From Streptomyces sp. NBS 14/10 (GTDB lineage: Bacteria; Actinomycetota; Actinomycetes; Streptomycetales; Streptomycetaceae), in contig NZ_NCSM01000041.1 in the NCBI RefSeq assembly GCF_002224125.1, forward strand, positions 82,491-146,490: a stretch of DNA of 64,000 nucleotides, in the 5' to 3' direction. The position numbers and the translations under genes are program-made. Below, piece by piece: positions 39,777 through 48,721 of the stretch (positions within the stretch are counted from its first letter, which is position 1; each line of letters opens with the position of its first letter). The notes under the pieces were generated by a model that was not told the DNA's origin, did no database searches, and was given only the letters and a program-made list of their open reading frames with translations.

Positions 39777-41174
39777 GCCGCGGCCGGCGACCTCCTCCGG
39801 GCGGAGGACGGCGGCGAGCCGGTCGGCGGGCAACAGGCCCTTCTCCAGGACCAGTTCGGCCACGCCACGGCCGGTGGCCAGGGCCTCCTGGGCGATGCTG
39901 GTGGCCGCGCTGTAGCCGATATGCGGGTTGAGCGCGGTGACCAGGCCGATGGAGTTCTCCACCGTCGCGCGCAGGTTCTCGGCGTTCGCGGTGATACCGG
40001 AGACGCAGCGCTCGGCGAGCGTCAGGCAGGCCGCGCGCAGATGGGTGATGCTCTTCGAGAGGGAGTGCAGGATGATCGGCTCGAAGGCGTTCAGCTGGAG
40101 CTGTCCGGCCTCGGCGGCCATGGTGATGGTGACGTCGTTGCCGATCACCTCGAAGGCGACCTGGTTGACCACCTCGGGTATGACCGGGTTGACCTTGCCG
40201 GGCATGATGCTGGACCCGGCCTGGACCGGGGGCAGGTTGATCTCGTTCAGCCCGGCGCGCGGGCCGGAGGACAGCAGCCGCAGGTCGTTGCAGCTCTTGG
40301 AGAGCTTGACGGCGATGCGCTTGAGGACGCCCGACAGATGGACGAAGGCGCCGCAGTCCTGGGTGGCCTCGACCAGGTTGGCGGCCGTGACCATGGGCAG
40401 TCCGGTGATGGCGGCGAGATGGCGGCGCGCGGCCTCGGCGTAACCGGCGGGGGCGTTGAGGCCGGTGCCGATCGCGGTCGCGCCGAGGTTGATCTCGTGG
40501 ACGAGGCTCTGGGCCTCGAGCAGCCGGCTCTGGTCCTCCTCCAGCATCACCGCGTACGCCGAGAACTCCTGGCCGAGCGTCATCGGCACCGCGTCCTGGA
40601 GCTGGGTGCGCCCCATCTTCAGGATGTCGCGGAACTCCTCGGCCTTGGCTGCGAACGCCTCGCGCAGGATCTCCATCGCGGCGAGCAGCCCCTGCACGGC
40701 CAGGATGGTGGAGACCTTGACGGCGGTCGGGTAGACGTCGTTGGTGGACTGGCTGAGGTTGACGTCCTCGTTCGGGTGCAGCTGGGCGTAGTCGCCCTTG
40801 ACGTGGCCGAGGATTTCCAGCGCCCGGTTGGCGATCACCTCGTTGGCGTTCATATTGGTCGAGGTCCCCGCCCCGCCCTGGATCACATCGACCACGAACT
40901 GGTCGTGCAGCCGGCCCTCCCGGATCTCCTGGCAGGCGGCCGCGATGGCGTCGGCCTTGCGCGGCTCCAGCAGCCCCAGGTCCTGATTCGCGCGGGCCGC
41001 GGCCTCCTTGACGGCGGCCAGGGCGCCGATGAGGTGCGGGTAGGCCGCGATGGTGGTGCCGGTGATGGGGAAGTTCTCCGTGGCGCGCAGGGTGTGCACG
41101 CCCCAGTACGCGTCGGTCGGCACATCACGGTCGCCCAGCAGGTCGTGTTCTCGGCGGAAGCCGGTGGCAGTCAT
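39774..41174 (-). CDS. aspA: Aspartate ammonia-lyase
   Basis: A 466-residue aspartase converting L-aspartate to fumarate and ammonia. Family blocks of the fumarase/aspartase superfamily: EHDLLGDRDVPTDAYWGVHTLRA at the N-terminus, GGAGTSTNMNANEVIANRA, the TGTGLN-like AIGTGLNAPAGY and the signature GSSIMPGKVNPVIPEVVNQV (about 318-337) with the catalytic Ser loop. The initial EHDLLG and RATENFPIT favour aspartase over fumarase. Last gene of the asparagine operon, 54 bases after the asparaginase gene; ATG at 41174 with AAGGGA upstream. It completes the path Asn to Asp to fumarate. Confidence 0.94.
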   Translation of the reverse strand: MTATGFRREHDLLGDRDVPTDAYWGVHTLRATENFPITGTTIAAYPHLIGALAAVKEAAARANQDLGLLEPRKADAIAAACQEIREGRLHDQFVVDVIQGGAGTSTNMNANEVIANRALEILGHVKGDYAQLHPNEDVNLSQSTNDVYPTAVKVSTILAVQGLLAAMEILREAFAAKAEEFRDILKMGRTQLQDAVPMTLGQEFSAYAVMLEEDQSRLLEAQSLVHEINLGATAIGTGLNAPAGYAEAARRHLAAITGLPMVTAANLVEATQDCGAFVHLSGVLKRIAVKLSKSCNDLRLLSSGPRAGLNEINLPPVQAGSSIMPGKVNPVIPEVVNQVAFEVIGNDVTITMAAEAGQLQLNAFEPIILHSLSKSITHLRAACLTLAERCVSGITANAENLRATVENSIGLVTALNPHIGYSAATSIAQEALATGRGVAELVLEKGLLPADRLAAVLRPEEVAGRG

Positions 41175-41228
41175 CGGTGTGCGGTGTCCCTTGGTGAGGC
41201 GGGGTGAGGGTTTTGGGTGTGGGGGGCG

Positions 41229-42353
41229 TCAGGCAGACGGCCGTGAAAGGAAATCCGTCGCGCGCAGGCTACCGACGGGCCGGCCGCCGCCGAGGACGGG
41301 GGCCTCGGCGAACTCGGTGAGCAGGCCGGGGTCCACGCCCAGGTGGGCGAGGGCCGCGGCGGTCACCGGCATCCGGGCGCGGTCCCCGCCGTCGGCGATC
41401 TTCACGGCGAGCGCCCGCCCGTCGGGCAGCGCGGCCACCTGGACCCCCTCGAAGCCGTCCTTGGCCACGAGGCCGGGCACCGCCCGCATCAGCCGGGCGA
41501 CGTCCCGCCCGGTCCCGGCGACCATCTCGGGGTGCTCGCGCATGGCGGTCGCGACCCGGCCCTCGGGGGTGTCCGCGGGGGCCGTGGCGATCCGCGCGAG
41601 GGCGCGGGCCAGCCCGCGCGGGGAGACGGCGAACAGCGGCGCGCCGCACCCGTCGACCGTCACCTGGGCGATGCGCTGCCCGGTCAGATCCTCGACGGTC
41701 TCGGCGATCAGCTGCTGCAGCGGATGCGCCGGGTCGAGATAGCCCTCCAGCGGCCAGTCGCGCAGCTGGGCGGTCAGCAGCATCGCGGCGTGCTTGCCCG
41801 AGCAGTTCTGGGCGAGCCGGGAGGGCCCGTACCCGGCGCGCAGCCACGCCTCGCGCTCGGGGGCGCCGTACGGCAGGTCGGGGACGTTGCGCAGCAGGTC
41901 CTCGGCCAGTCGGCCCTGTGCGAGGATGCGCCGCGCCCCGGCCAGGTGGCGCTGCTGGCCGGAGTGGCTGGCGGCGGTGAGCGCCAGCAGCTCACCGTCC
42001 AGCGGCAGCCCGGCGCGCAGCATGGCGACGGCCTGGACGGGCTTGAGCGCCGAGCGGGGGTAGAACGCGGCGTCGGGGTCGCCGGCCTGGCCGAGCACCT
42101 GGCCGTCGGCGGCCAGCACCACGGCCGAGCCGTGGTGGACGCCTTCGACCAGCCCGCCGCGGATCACCTGGACGAGCGGCACATGGCGTGCCGCGCGTAT
42201 CTCGGGCGGCGCGGCGGGCACCGGACGGTCGGGGTCGAGGTCGGGGAGGGTGTGGGAGGCGCTTGTGGGAGAGGCGTTCACAGGGGAGGCGTTCAAGGGG
42301 GGAGTGCTCAAAGTGGTGGTAGGGGTGTTGTCGTGGTGTCCGGGAGCGGTCAT
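41229..42353 (-). CDS. L-asparaginase (Rhizobium etli AnsA/thermolabile type)
   Basis: A 374-residue asparaginase of the family unrelated to the E. coli enzymes, using Ser and Lys. Conserved pieces: [34 protein letters not shown] with the S-x-x-K pair, LTAASHSGQ, and [12 protein letters not shown], followed by the substrate loop [17 protein letters not shown]. The first 45 residues are a Thr/Pro/Asn/Ser-rich extension with NASP repeats. The ATG at 42353 overlaps the permease stop (ATGA, 42350-42353). It supplies aspartate to the downstream aspA gene. Confidence 0.92.
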   Translation of the reverse strand: MTAPGHHDNTPTTTLSTPPLNASPVNASPTSASHTLPDLDPDRPVPAAPPEIRAARHVPLVQVIRGGLVEGVHHGSAVVLAADGQVLGQAGDPDAAFYPRSALKPVQAVAMLRAGLPLDGELLALTAASHSGQQRHLAGARRILAQGRLAEDLLRNVPDLPYGAPEREAWLRAGYGPSRLAQNCSGKHAAMLLTAQLRDWPLEGYLDPAHPLQQLIAETVEDLTGQRIAQVTVDGCGAPLFAVSPRGLARALARIATAPADTPEGRVATAMREHPEMVAGTGRDVARLMRAVPGLVAKDGFEGVQVAALPDGRALAVKIADGGDRARMPVTAAALAHLGVDPGLLTEFAEAPVLGGGRPVGSLRATDFLSRPSA

Positions 42354-43792
42354 CGCCGTCCGCTCACCCGGCCGCGTACGGCGAACCAGCCGAGGACCAG
42401 CGCCACCACGATCGCGGGGAGCGCCATGACGGTCAGCCGGCTGGGCCCGCCGTCGGCCCACATCAGGACCAGGACGGAGGCGAGGAAACCGATGGTGACG
42501 ATCTCGGTGTAGGGCGAGCCGGGGAGCCGGTAGCCGGGGCGGCTGAGCTGCCCGGTCCGGGTCTTGCGCCAGAAGAGCAGGTGGCACAGCATGATCATGG
42601 CCCAGGTGGAGAGGATGCCGATCGCCGCGAAGTTCAGCACGATCTCGAAGGCCTTGCTCGGCACCACATAGTTCAGGCCCACGCCCAGCACACAGAAGAA
42701 GGCGGTGAGCAGGATCCCGCCGTACGGGACGTGGGTGCGGCTCATCACGCCGGTGAACTTGGGCGCGGAGCCGGACATCGCCATCGAGCGCAGGATGCGG
42801 CCGGTGGAGTAGAGCCCGGAGTTGAGGCTGGACATGGCGGCGGTGAGCACGACGAGGTTCATCACCCCGCCCGCCGAGGGCACGCCGATGTTGGACAGCA
42901 CCGTCACAAAGGGGCTCTCGTCGCCCGAGTACGAGGTGAACGGCAGCAGCATGGAGAGCAGCACCACGGAGCCGACGTAGAAGAGGGCGACGCGCCACAT
43001 GATGGAGTTGATCGCCCTGGGCAAGATCTTCTCGGGGTTCTCGGTCTCCCCCGCCGCCACACCGACGAGTTCGACCGAGGCGTAGGCGAAGATGACGCCC
43101 TGGATGACCAGCAGCATCGGCAGCACGCCGTGCGGGAAGACGCCGCCGTTGTCGAAGATCAGCCCGGGACCGGGGGTGTGGTCGTCGATCGGGTGGCGGG
43201 TGACCAGCAGGAAGATGCCGATCGCCATGAAGAGGGTGAGCGCGCCGACCTTGATGATCGCGAACCAGAACTCCATCTCGCCGAACATCTTGACCGAGAT
43301 GAGGTTGATCGCCAGCACGACGGCGAGCGCGATCAGGGCGATCACCCACTGCGGGACATCGGTGAACATGCCCCAGTAGTGGGTGTAGGTCGCGACGGCC
43401 GTGATGTCGGCGATCCCGGTGGTGGCCCAGTTCAGGAAGTACATCCAGCCGGCGACGAAGGCACCCTTCTCGCCGAGGAACTCACGGGCGTACGAGACGA
43501 AGGCGCCCGAGGAGGGCCGGTGCAGGACGAGCTCGCCCAGGGCCCGCACCACCAGGAAGGCGAAGAGGCCGCAGACGGCGTAGGCGATGAAAAGGGAAGG
43601 TCCGGCGTTGTTGAGCCGCCCTCCGGCTCCGAGGAAGAGCCCGGTGCCGATGGCGCCACCGATGGCGATCATGTTGACGTGCCGGGCCTTGAGGGACTTG
43701 CTGTACCCGGCGTCGCCCGCGTCGATATGCGCGGCCGACTTCTCGGTCTGGTGCTGACGGCGTTCTTCCTGCCGGAGGGACTGCTCGCTCAC
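42350..43792 (-). CDS. ansP: Amino-acid permease (AnsP/GABA-permease type)
   Basis: A 480-residue twelve-helix permease of the amino acid-polyamine-organocation superfamily. The first helix block [31 protein letters not shown] is the signature of the AnsP/ProY/GabP group. Context decides the substrate: it is translationally coupled to an asparaginase gene and followed by aspartase, so asparagine uptake is the natural reading (inference). It starts [15 protein letters not shown] at ATG 43792, 33 bases after the FadR-type regulator gene on the same strand, and is likely under that regulator's control. Confidence 0.88.
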   Translation of the reverse strand: MSEQSLRQEERRQHQTEKSAAHIDAGDAGYSKSLKARHVNMIAIGGAIGTGLFLGAGGRLNNAGPSLFIAYAVCGLFAFLVVRALGELVLHRPSSGAFVSYAREFLGEKGAFVAGWMYFLNWATTGIADITAVATYTHYWGMFTDVPQWVIALIALAVVLAINLISVKMFGEMEFWFAIIKVGALTLFMAIGIFLLVTRHPIDDHTPGPGLIFDNGGVFPHGVLPMLLVIQGVIFAYASVELVGVAAGETENPEKILPRAINSIMWRVALFYVGSVVLLSMLLPFTSYSGDESPFVTVLSNIGVPSAGGVMNLVVLTAAMSSLNSGLYSTGRILRSMAMSGSAPKFTGVMSRTHVPYGGILLTAFFCVLGVGLNYVVPSKAFEIVLNFAAIGILSTWAMIMLCHLLFWRKTRTGQLSRPGYRLPGSPYTEIVTIGFLASVLVLMWADGGPSRLTVMALPAIVVALVLGWFAVRGRVSGRR

Positions 43793-43825
43793 TCCTGCTG
43801 GCCTTCCATCGGGGGTTTCATAGGT

Positions 43826-44557
43826 CTATGCCGTGCGGTCGTCGGTCTCAGAGCCGCGCCGCACGATGGTGCTGAGGGTTGTTTCGACGCGCTGGAGGTG
43901 ATGAGCCATCGCCGCCACCGCATCGGGTTCGGAGCCGTCGGACAGCGCCTCGACAATCGCCCGGTGTTCTCGGTTCGCCTGCTCGCGCCGGTCGCCGAGT
44001 TCATTGAGGAACGCGGACTGCCGTGCCAGGGCGTCGCGGATCTCCTCTATCACCTTGCGGAATACCGGGTTCCGGGCCGCTTGGGCAATGGTCAGATGGA
44101 AAAGTGTGTCCATCGCCACCCATGCGGTGGTGTCGGTCTCCCGCTCCATCCGCTCCAGCAGATGGGCCAGCTGGTCCAGGTCCTCGGCGGAGCGGCGTAC
44201 GGCCGCGTACCCGGCGACCGGGAGCTCGACGTGCCGACGCACTTCGAGCAGGTCACTGGCCGTGTAGTCGCCGAAGGTGGGGTCCTCGACCGGGCCGCTG
44301 GAGATGACGAAGGTACCCTTCCCGGTGCGCGACGCGGTGAGCCCCATCGTCTGCAGGGCCCGCAGCGCCTCCCGGAGCACCGGTCGGCTCACCTCCAGCC
44401 GGCGGCAGAGTTCCGCCTCGGACGGCAGCTTGTCGCCCACCGCGTATTCGCCCTGCTCAATGGCGTGGCGGAGGTACGTGAGCACGGCCTCCATGGCGCT
44501 GACGCGGCGAGGGACCGACGGGAATGATCCGCCTGTCTGGCTGTCTGACAAGTTCAC
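43826..44557 (-). CDS. FadR/GntR-family regulator of the asparagine operon
   Basis: A 243-residue GntR regulator with FCD ligand domain. The winged helix is AVLTYLRHAIEQGEYAVGDKLPSEAELCRRLEVSRPVLREALRALQTMGL (about 23-72), followed by GKGTFVISSG. The all-helical FCD domain has the metal/ligand residues in DTLFHLTIAQAARNPVF and NREHRAIVEALSDG. I place the start at the GTG at 44557 (VNLSDSQTGG); the frame continues upstream through promoter-like sequence. It is first in the ansP-asparaginase-aspA operon and divergent from the fucD operon, so it could regulate either or both. Confidence 0.9.
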   Translation of the reverse strand: MNLSDSQTGGSFPSVPRRVSAMEAVLTYLRHAIEQGEYAVGDKLPSEAELCRRLEVSRPVLREALRALQTMGLTASRTGKGTFVISSGPVEDPTFGDYTASDLLEVRRHVELPVAGYAAVRRSAEDLDQLAHLLERMERETDTTAWVAMDTLFHLTIAQAARNPVFRKVIEEIRDALARQSAFLNELGDRREQANREHRAIVEALSDGSEPDAVAAMAHHLQRVETTLSTIVRRGSETDDRTA

Positions 44558-44621
44558 GGGCAGATACTCGGCTGGCCACAGAACCGTTGTCAATAGTTCC
44601 GCAACAAAGAGCGCCCGACTG

Positions 44622-44657
44622 CATAGAGTGGGGCTTTTGCCCGGTTTATGCTCTATG
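44622..44657. promoter_or_regulatory. Dyad in the divergent FadR-type/fucD promoter region
   Basis: CATAGAG (44622-44628) and CTCTATG (44651-44657) are perfect inverted repeats 22 bases apart in the comparatively AT-rich 165-bp gap. TATGCT near 44647 could be a -10 for fucD. Candidate operator for the FadR-type regulator. Confidence 0.5.
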
Positions 44658-44722
44658 TGGAGTTTCTTTGCATGCATGCGAGGCTCCGGCCGAGGGCACG
44701 AACGACGGGTGCGTGATCAGGC

Positions 44723-46057
44723 ATGAAGCAGCTGACCAGGGCACGTATCACGGCCGTCGACACCTACGACGTCCGCTTCCCCACCTCGCGGCGGCTCGAC
44801 GGCTCGGACGCCATGCACCCCGACCCCGACTACTCGGCCGCCTATGTGACCATCCGCACGGACGCCCCGGACGGCCTCGAGGGCCACGGCTTCTGCTTCA
44901 CGATCGGCCGGGGCAACGAGGTGGCGGTCGCGGCCATCGACGCCCTCCGCCCGCACCTGACCGAGGCGGAGCTCGACGGAACCCTCACCGGCCTCGCCGA
45001 CCGCTACCGCGCGCTGGTCGGCGACAGCCAGCTGCGCTGGCTCGGCCCGGACAAGGGCGTCACCCACATGGCGATCGGCGCCGTCGTGAACGCCCTGTGG
45101 GACCTGCACGCCAAGCGGGCCGGAAAGCCGCTGTGGAAGCTGCTGGCCGACCTCAGCCCCGAGGAGCTGGTGGCCCTCGTGGACTTCCGCTACCTCGCCG
45201 ACGCGCTGACCCCCGACGAGGCGCTGCTGATCCTGCGCCGCGCGGAGCCCGGCAAGGCCGAGCGCGAGGCCCGGCTGCGAGCCGGGGGCTATCCGGCCTA
45301 CGCCGCCTCCCCCGGCTGGCTCGGCTACTCCGACGCCCACCTCGCCTCGGCCGCCCGCCGGGCCGTCGCCGACGGCTTCACCCAGATCAAGCTGAAGGTC
45401 GGCGCCGACCTGGAGGACGACATCCGGCGCTGCCGGATCGCCCGCGAGGCGGTCGGCCCGGCCATCCGGATCGCCCTGGACGCCAATCAGCGGTGGGAGC
45501 TGGGCGAGGCGGTCGAGTGGACCCGCGCGCTGGCCGGGTTCGACCCGTACTGGATCGAGGAGCCCACCTCCCCCGACGAGATCCTGGGGCTCGCCGCGAT
45601 CCGCCGCGCCGTTGCACCTGTGAAGGTTGCGGCGGGTGAGCACACCGCCAACCGGGTGGTCTTCAAACAGCTGCTGCAGGCCCAGGCCCTCGACATTCTC
45701 CAGCTGGACGCCTGCCGGGTCGCGGGGATTCCGGAGCAGCTGGCGATCCTGCTGCTCGCCGCCCAGTTCGGGGTGCCGGTGTGCCCGCACGCGGGGGGCG
45801 TCGGGCTCTGCGAGCTGGTGCGGCACCTGGCCATGTTCGACTATGTGGCGGTCAGTGGAACGCTCGAGGACCGGACGGTCGAATACGTCGACCATTTGCA
45901 CGAGCACTTCACCGATCCCGCGGTGATCGCCCGGGGGCGGTACACGGCCCCCTCCGTCCCCGGGTTCAGCTCCACCCTGCGGCCCGCCTCGCTGCACGCG
46001 TACTCGTACCCCAACGGAGCCGTCTGGCTCGCCGAGCGGGCGCAGGGGACAGCATGA
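44723..46057 (+). CDS. fucD: L-fuconate dehydratase (enolase superfamily)
   Basis: A 444-residue mandelate-racemase-type enolase-superfamily enzyme closest in layout to L-fuconate dehydratase: the N-terminal [37 protein letters not shown] cap, [18 protein letters not shown] with the K-x-K catalytic pair, metal ligands in [25 protein letters not shown] and [12 protein letters not shown], and the catalytic His in [16 protein letters not shown]. It dehydrates L-fuconate or a related deoxysugar acid. First gene of an operon with a sugar ABC importer; the ATG at 44723 lacks a strong ribosome site. Its stop TGA overlaps the ATG of a micro-ORF (46054). Confidence 0.92.
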   Translation: MKQLTRARITAVDTYDVRFPTSRRLDGSDAMHPDPDYSAAYVTIRTDAPDGLEGHGFCFTIGRGNEVAVAAIDALRPHLTEAELDGTLTGLADRYRALVGDSQLRWLGPDKGVTHMAIGAVVNALWDLHAKRAGKPLWKLLADLSPEELVALVDFRYLADALTPDEALLILRRAEPGKAEREARLRAGGYPAYAASPGWLGYSDAHLASAARRAVADGFTQIKLKVGADLEDDIRRCRIAREAVGPAIRIALDANQRWELGEAVEWTRALAGFDPYWIEEPTSPDEILGLAAIRRAVAPVKVAAGEHTANRVVFKQLLQAQALDILQLDACRVAGIPEQLAILLLAAQFGVPVCPHAGGVGLCELVRHLAMFDYVAVSGTLEDRTVEYVDHLHEHFTDPAVIARGRYTAPSVPGFSSTLRPASLHAYSYPNGAVWLAERAQGTA

Positions 46058-46180
46058 GCGTGCCTTGGCGCGCTGCGCGGGCTGGACTGAGGAGCCGCGC
46101 AGCGACGAAGGAGCGAGCACTGACGAAGGAAGCCCGCGCGTTGAAGCGCGGCAAGGCTGAGCGGGAGGAGGCAGCATGAG
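46050..46180 (+). repeat. Structured insertion-like element flanked by 9-bp direct repeats
   Basis: CAGCATGAG occurs at 46050-46058 and 46172-46180, bounding a 113-bp segment. The segment has near-terminal inverted repeats GCCTTGGCGCGC (46062-46073) / GCGCGGCAAGGC (46146-46157), 11 of 12 matching; an inner stem GCTGCGCGGGCT (46072-46083) / AGCCGCGCAGC (46093-46103); and a third hairpin CCGCGC-GTTGAA-GCGCGG (46134-46151). Near its right end it provides GGGAGGAGG as ribosome site for the next gene. It looks like a small inserted element with a target duplication. Confidence 0.6.
46054..46179 (+). CDS. Micro-ORF coupling fucD to the ABC operon
   Basis: A 41-codon frame whose ATG overlaps the fucD stop (ATGA, 46054-46057) and whose TGA overlaps the next gene's ATG (ATGA, 46176-46179). 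It encodes a very basic, Ala/Arg/Lys/Glu-rich peptide ([20 protein letters not shown] at the start, [11 protein letters not shown] at the end) that could form one amphipathic helix. It lies exactly in the insertion-like element bounded by CAGCATGAG repeats. Translation is plausible through coupling from fucD; a function for the peptide, as opposed to merely keeping ribosomes moving, is unknown to me. Confidence 0.55.
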   Translation: MSVPWRAARAGLRSRAATKERALTKEARALKRGKAEREEAA

Positions 46181-47174
46181 GCGCCGTGCCGCCACCTTCG
46201 TAGTCCTGGCCCTCGTCGCCGCGGGCTGCGGCGGCCATCCGGCGGGCGGCCGGGTCGGCGTGGTCATCCCGTTTCTCACCTCGCCGTTCTGGCAGGCCTA
46301 CAACCACGACATCCCGCAGCAGGCCCATGAGCAGGGCGTCCGGGCGCTGCCCACCGTGAACTCCAACAGCGACTCGGGCAAGCAGATCACCGATATCGAG
46401 AACCTGCTGTCCGAGGGCGTCAAGGGCCTGGTCGTCTCGCCGATCGACTCCTCCGCCATCGCCACGGGCCTGCGGGCCGCGCAGCGCGCGCATGTCCCGG
46501 TGGTCGCGGTCGACGTGGCCCCGCGGACGGGAAAGGTGGCGATGGTGGTCAGGGCCGACAACCGCGCGTACGGCCGCAAGGCCTGCCAGGTCCTGGGCCG
46601 GGCCGTGAAGACGGGCAAGGTGGTGCAGATCCAGGGCGATCTGGCGTCGGTCAACGGCCGGGACCGCTCGTCCTCCTTCTCCGGGTGCATGGCGCGGCAC
46701 TACCCGGCGATCAAGGTGCTGAACATCCCGGCCGGTTGGCAGGCGGACAAGGCCGCGGCCGGTCTGGAGGCGCTGTACACCGCGAACCCCGGCATCAAGG
46801 GCATCTACATGCAGGCCGGCGGGGTGTATCTGGCGCCCACCCTGCGAACCCTCCAGCGCCATAACGCGCTGGTCCGCGCGGGCAGCCCGCGGCACATCAC
46901 GATCGTCTCCAACGACGGCATCCCGCAGGAGCTGACCGCCATCCGCAAGGGCCTCATCGACGCCACCGTCTCCCAGCCCGCCGACCTCTACGCCAAGTAC
47001 GCGATGTACTACATCAAGCGGGCGATGGCCGGGAAGACCTTCCGCCCCGGCCGCACGGCCCACGGCAGCACCATCGTCGAACTGCCCGGGGGCATCCTCC
47101 AGGACCAGCTCCCCGCGCCGCTGGTGACCCGGCGCAACGTCGACGACCCGGCGCTGTGGGGCAACCGCCGATGA
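46176..47174 (+). CDS. Sugar ABC transporter substrate-binding lipoprotein
   Basis: A 332-residue ribose/rhamnose-type (Peripla_BP_4) binding protein. Lipoprotein signal [20 protein letters not shown] with lipobox AAGC. Domain blocks: RVGVVIPFLTSPFWQAYNHD, LLSEGVKGLVVSPIDSSAIATGLRAA, VPVVAVDVAP, VQIQGDLASVNGRDRSSSF and IKGIYMQAGGVYLAPTLRTL. The ligand is probably a deoxysugar such as L-fucose, judged from the fucD neighbour. The ribosome site GGGAGGAGG is contributed by the element just upstream. Its stop overlaps the ATPase start (ATGA, 47171-47174). Confidence 0.92.
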   Translation: MRRRAATFVVLALVAAGCGGHPAGGRVGVVIPFLTSPFWQAYNHDIPQQAHEQGVRALPTVNSNSDSGKQITDIENLLSEGVKGLVVSPIDSSAIATGLRAAQRAHVPVVAVDVAPRTGKVAMVVRADNRAYGRKACQVLGRAVKTGKVVQIQGDLASVNGRDRSSSFSGCMARHYPAIKVLNIPAGWQADKAAAGLEALYTANPGIKGIYMQAGGVYLAPTLRTLQRHNALVRAGSPRHITIVSNDGIPQELTAIRKGLIDATVSQPADLYAKYAMYYIKRAMAGKTFRPGRTAHGSTIVELPGGILQDQLPAPLVTRRNVDDPALWGNRR

Positions 47175-48721
47175 CCGGCGCCCGGCCCCCGCTCGTCGAA
47201 GCCATCGGGATCACCCGGCGGTACGGGCCCACGGTGGCCCTGCTGGACGCGGGGATCACCGTCGAGACCGGTGAGTCGCACGCCCTGGTCGGCCGTAACG
47301 GGGCGGGCAAGTCGACGCTGGTGTCGGTCCTCACCGGGCTGACCCGGCCGGAGCGCGGCACGGTGCGGTACGACGGCGGGCCCGCGCCCGCCCTCGCCGA
47401 CCGGGCGGCCTGGCGCCGCCGGGTGGCCTGCGTGTACCAGCGGTCGACGACCATCGACGAGCTGTCGGTGGCGGAGAACCTGTTCCTGGGCCGCCAGCCG
47501 GTCACCCCGCGCGCCCGGGTGATCAGCCGACGGCGGATGCGGCAGCAGGCCCGCGCGCTGCTGGACGAGTGGGGCGTACCGGTGGACGAGACGGTCCGGG
47601 CCGGCGGGCTGAGCGTCGAGGACACCAAGCTGGTGGAGATCGCGCGGGCGCTCTCGCGCGGCACCCGCTTCATCGTCCTGGACGAGCCGACGGCCCAGCT
47701 CGACTCCCGGGCGACCGACCGGCTCTTCGCCCATATGCGGCGGCTCCAGGAGGCCGGGGTCACCTTCCTCTACATCTCCCACCATCTGCGGGAGGTGTAC
47801 GAGGTCTGCCAGGCCGTCACCGTCCTGCGCGACGCCCGCCGGATCGTCACCGCCCCGGTCGGCGCCATGCCCCCGGGGAAGCTGATCGAGGCGATGACCG
47901 GCGAGCGCGGCGGTCTGCCGGTCCCACCGCACACCGCACCGCCGCCGCGCCCCTTCGGCGCGGCCGGCCCCGCGGCTGGCCCTGCCGCCGGCCACGCCGC
48001 CGTACGCCTGGAGCAGCTGAGCAGCCCGGACTTCCACGACGTCAGCCTCTCCGTCGCGGCCGGTGAGGTGGTGGGCCTGGCCGGGCTCGCCGGCTCCGGC
48101 AGCCATCAGCTCGGGGCGGCGCTGGCCGGGCTGCACCGCACCTCTGGGGGGCGCGCCTGGATCTTCGGCCGTCCGCTGCGCACCGGCAGCGTCCCCGCGG
48201 CGCTGGCCGCCGGGGTCGGCTGTCTGCCGCGCGACCGGCACCACGAGGGTCTGGTGCCGCTGCTGTCGGTGGCCGAGAACATCACCATGCCGATCAGCGG
48301 ACGGCTCGGACCGCTGGGCCTGATCGCCCCCACAGCGCGGGACGCCGTCGCCCGGCGGGCGATCGCGGACCTCGGCATCGGCACCGAGGGGCCGGCCCAG
48401 CCGCTGAACGAGCTGTCCGGCGGCAACCAGCAGAAGGTGGTCCTGGCCCGCGCCCTGGCCATCGACCCCAGGGTGCTGGTGCTCATCGACCCGACGGCGG
48501 GGGTGGACGTAGGGGCCAAACGCGCCCTGCTCGCGGCGGCGATCCGGGCCAGGGCCGAGGGGCGCGCGGTGCTGGTGGTCTCCGACCAGCTGGAGGATCT
48601 GCGGGTCTGCGACCGCGTGCTGGTGATGTTCGGCGGCTCGGTCACGGCCGAGTACCCGGCGGGCTGGCGGGACGGTGAACTGCTCGCCGCCGTCGAAGGG
48701 GTGGCGGCCGGCGATGGCTGA
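47171..48721 (+). CDS. Sugar ABC transporter double ATPase (RbsA-like)
   Basis: A 516-residue tandem nucleotide-binding protein for carbohydrate import. The N-terminal half has Walker A VGRNGAGKST, Walker B FIVLDEPTAQLDSRATD and a divergent signature GGLSVEDTKLVEIARAL. The C-terminal half has the degenerate loop GLAGLAGSGSHQLG in place of Walker A, a good signature LSGGNQQKVVLARAL and Walker B VLVLIDPTAGVDVGAK, where the usual Glu is replaced. A Pro/Ala-rich linker (about 258-280) joins them. A degenerate second site is normal in this family. ATG at 47171; overlaps the permease gene by eight bases. Confidence 0.93.
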   Translation: MTGARPPLVEAIGITRRYGPTVALLDAGITVETGESHALVGRNGAGKSTLVSVLTGLTRPERGTVRYDGGPAPALADRAAWRRRVACVYQRSTTIDELSVAENLFLGRQPVTPRARVISRRRMRQQARALLDEWGVPVDETVRAGGLSVEDTKLVEIARALSRGTRFIVLDEPTAQLDSRATDRLFAHMRRLQEAGVTFLYISHHLREVYEVCQAVTVLRDARRIVTAPVGAMPPGKLIEAMTGERGGLPVPPHTAPPPRPFGAAGPAAGPAAGHAAVRLEQLSSPDFHDVSLSVAAGEVVGLAGLAGSGSHQLGAALAGLHRTSGGRAWIFGRPLRTGSVPAALAAGVGCLPRDRHHEGLVPLLSVAENITMPISGRLGPLGLIAPTARDAVARRAIADLGIGTEGPAQPLNELSGGNQQKVVLARALAIDPRVLVLIDPTAGVDVGAKRALLAAAIRARAEGRAVLVVSDQLEDLRVCDRVLVMFGGSVTAEYPAGWRDGELLAAVEGVAAGDG

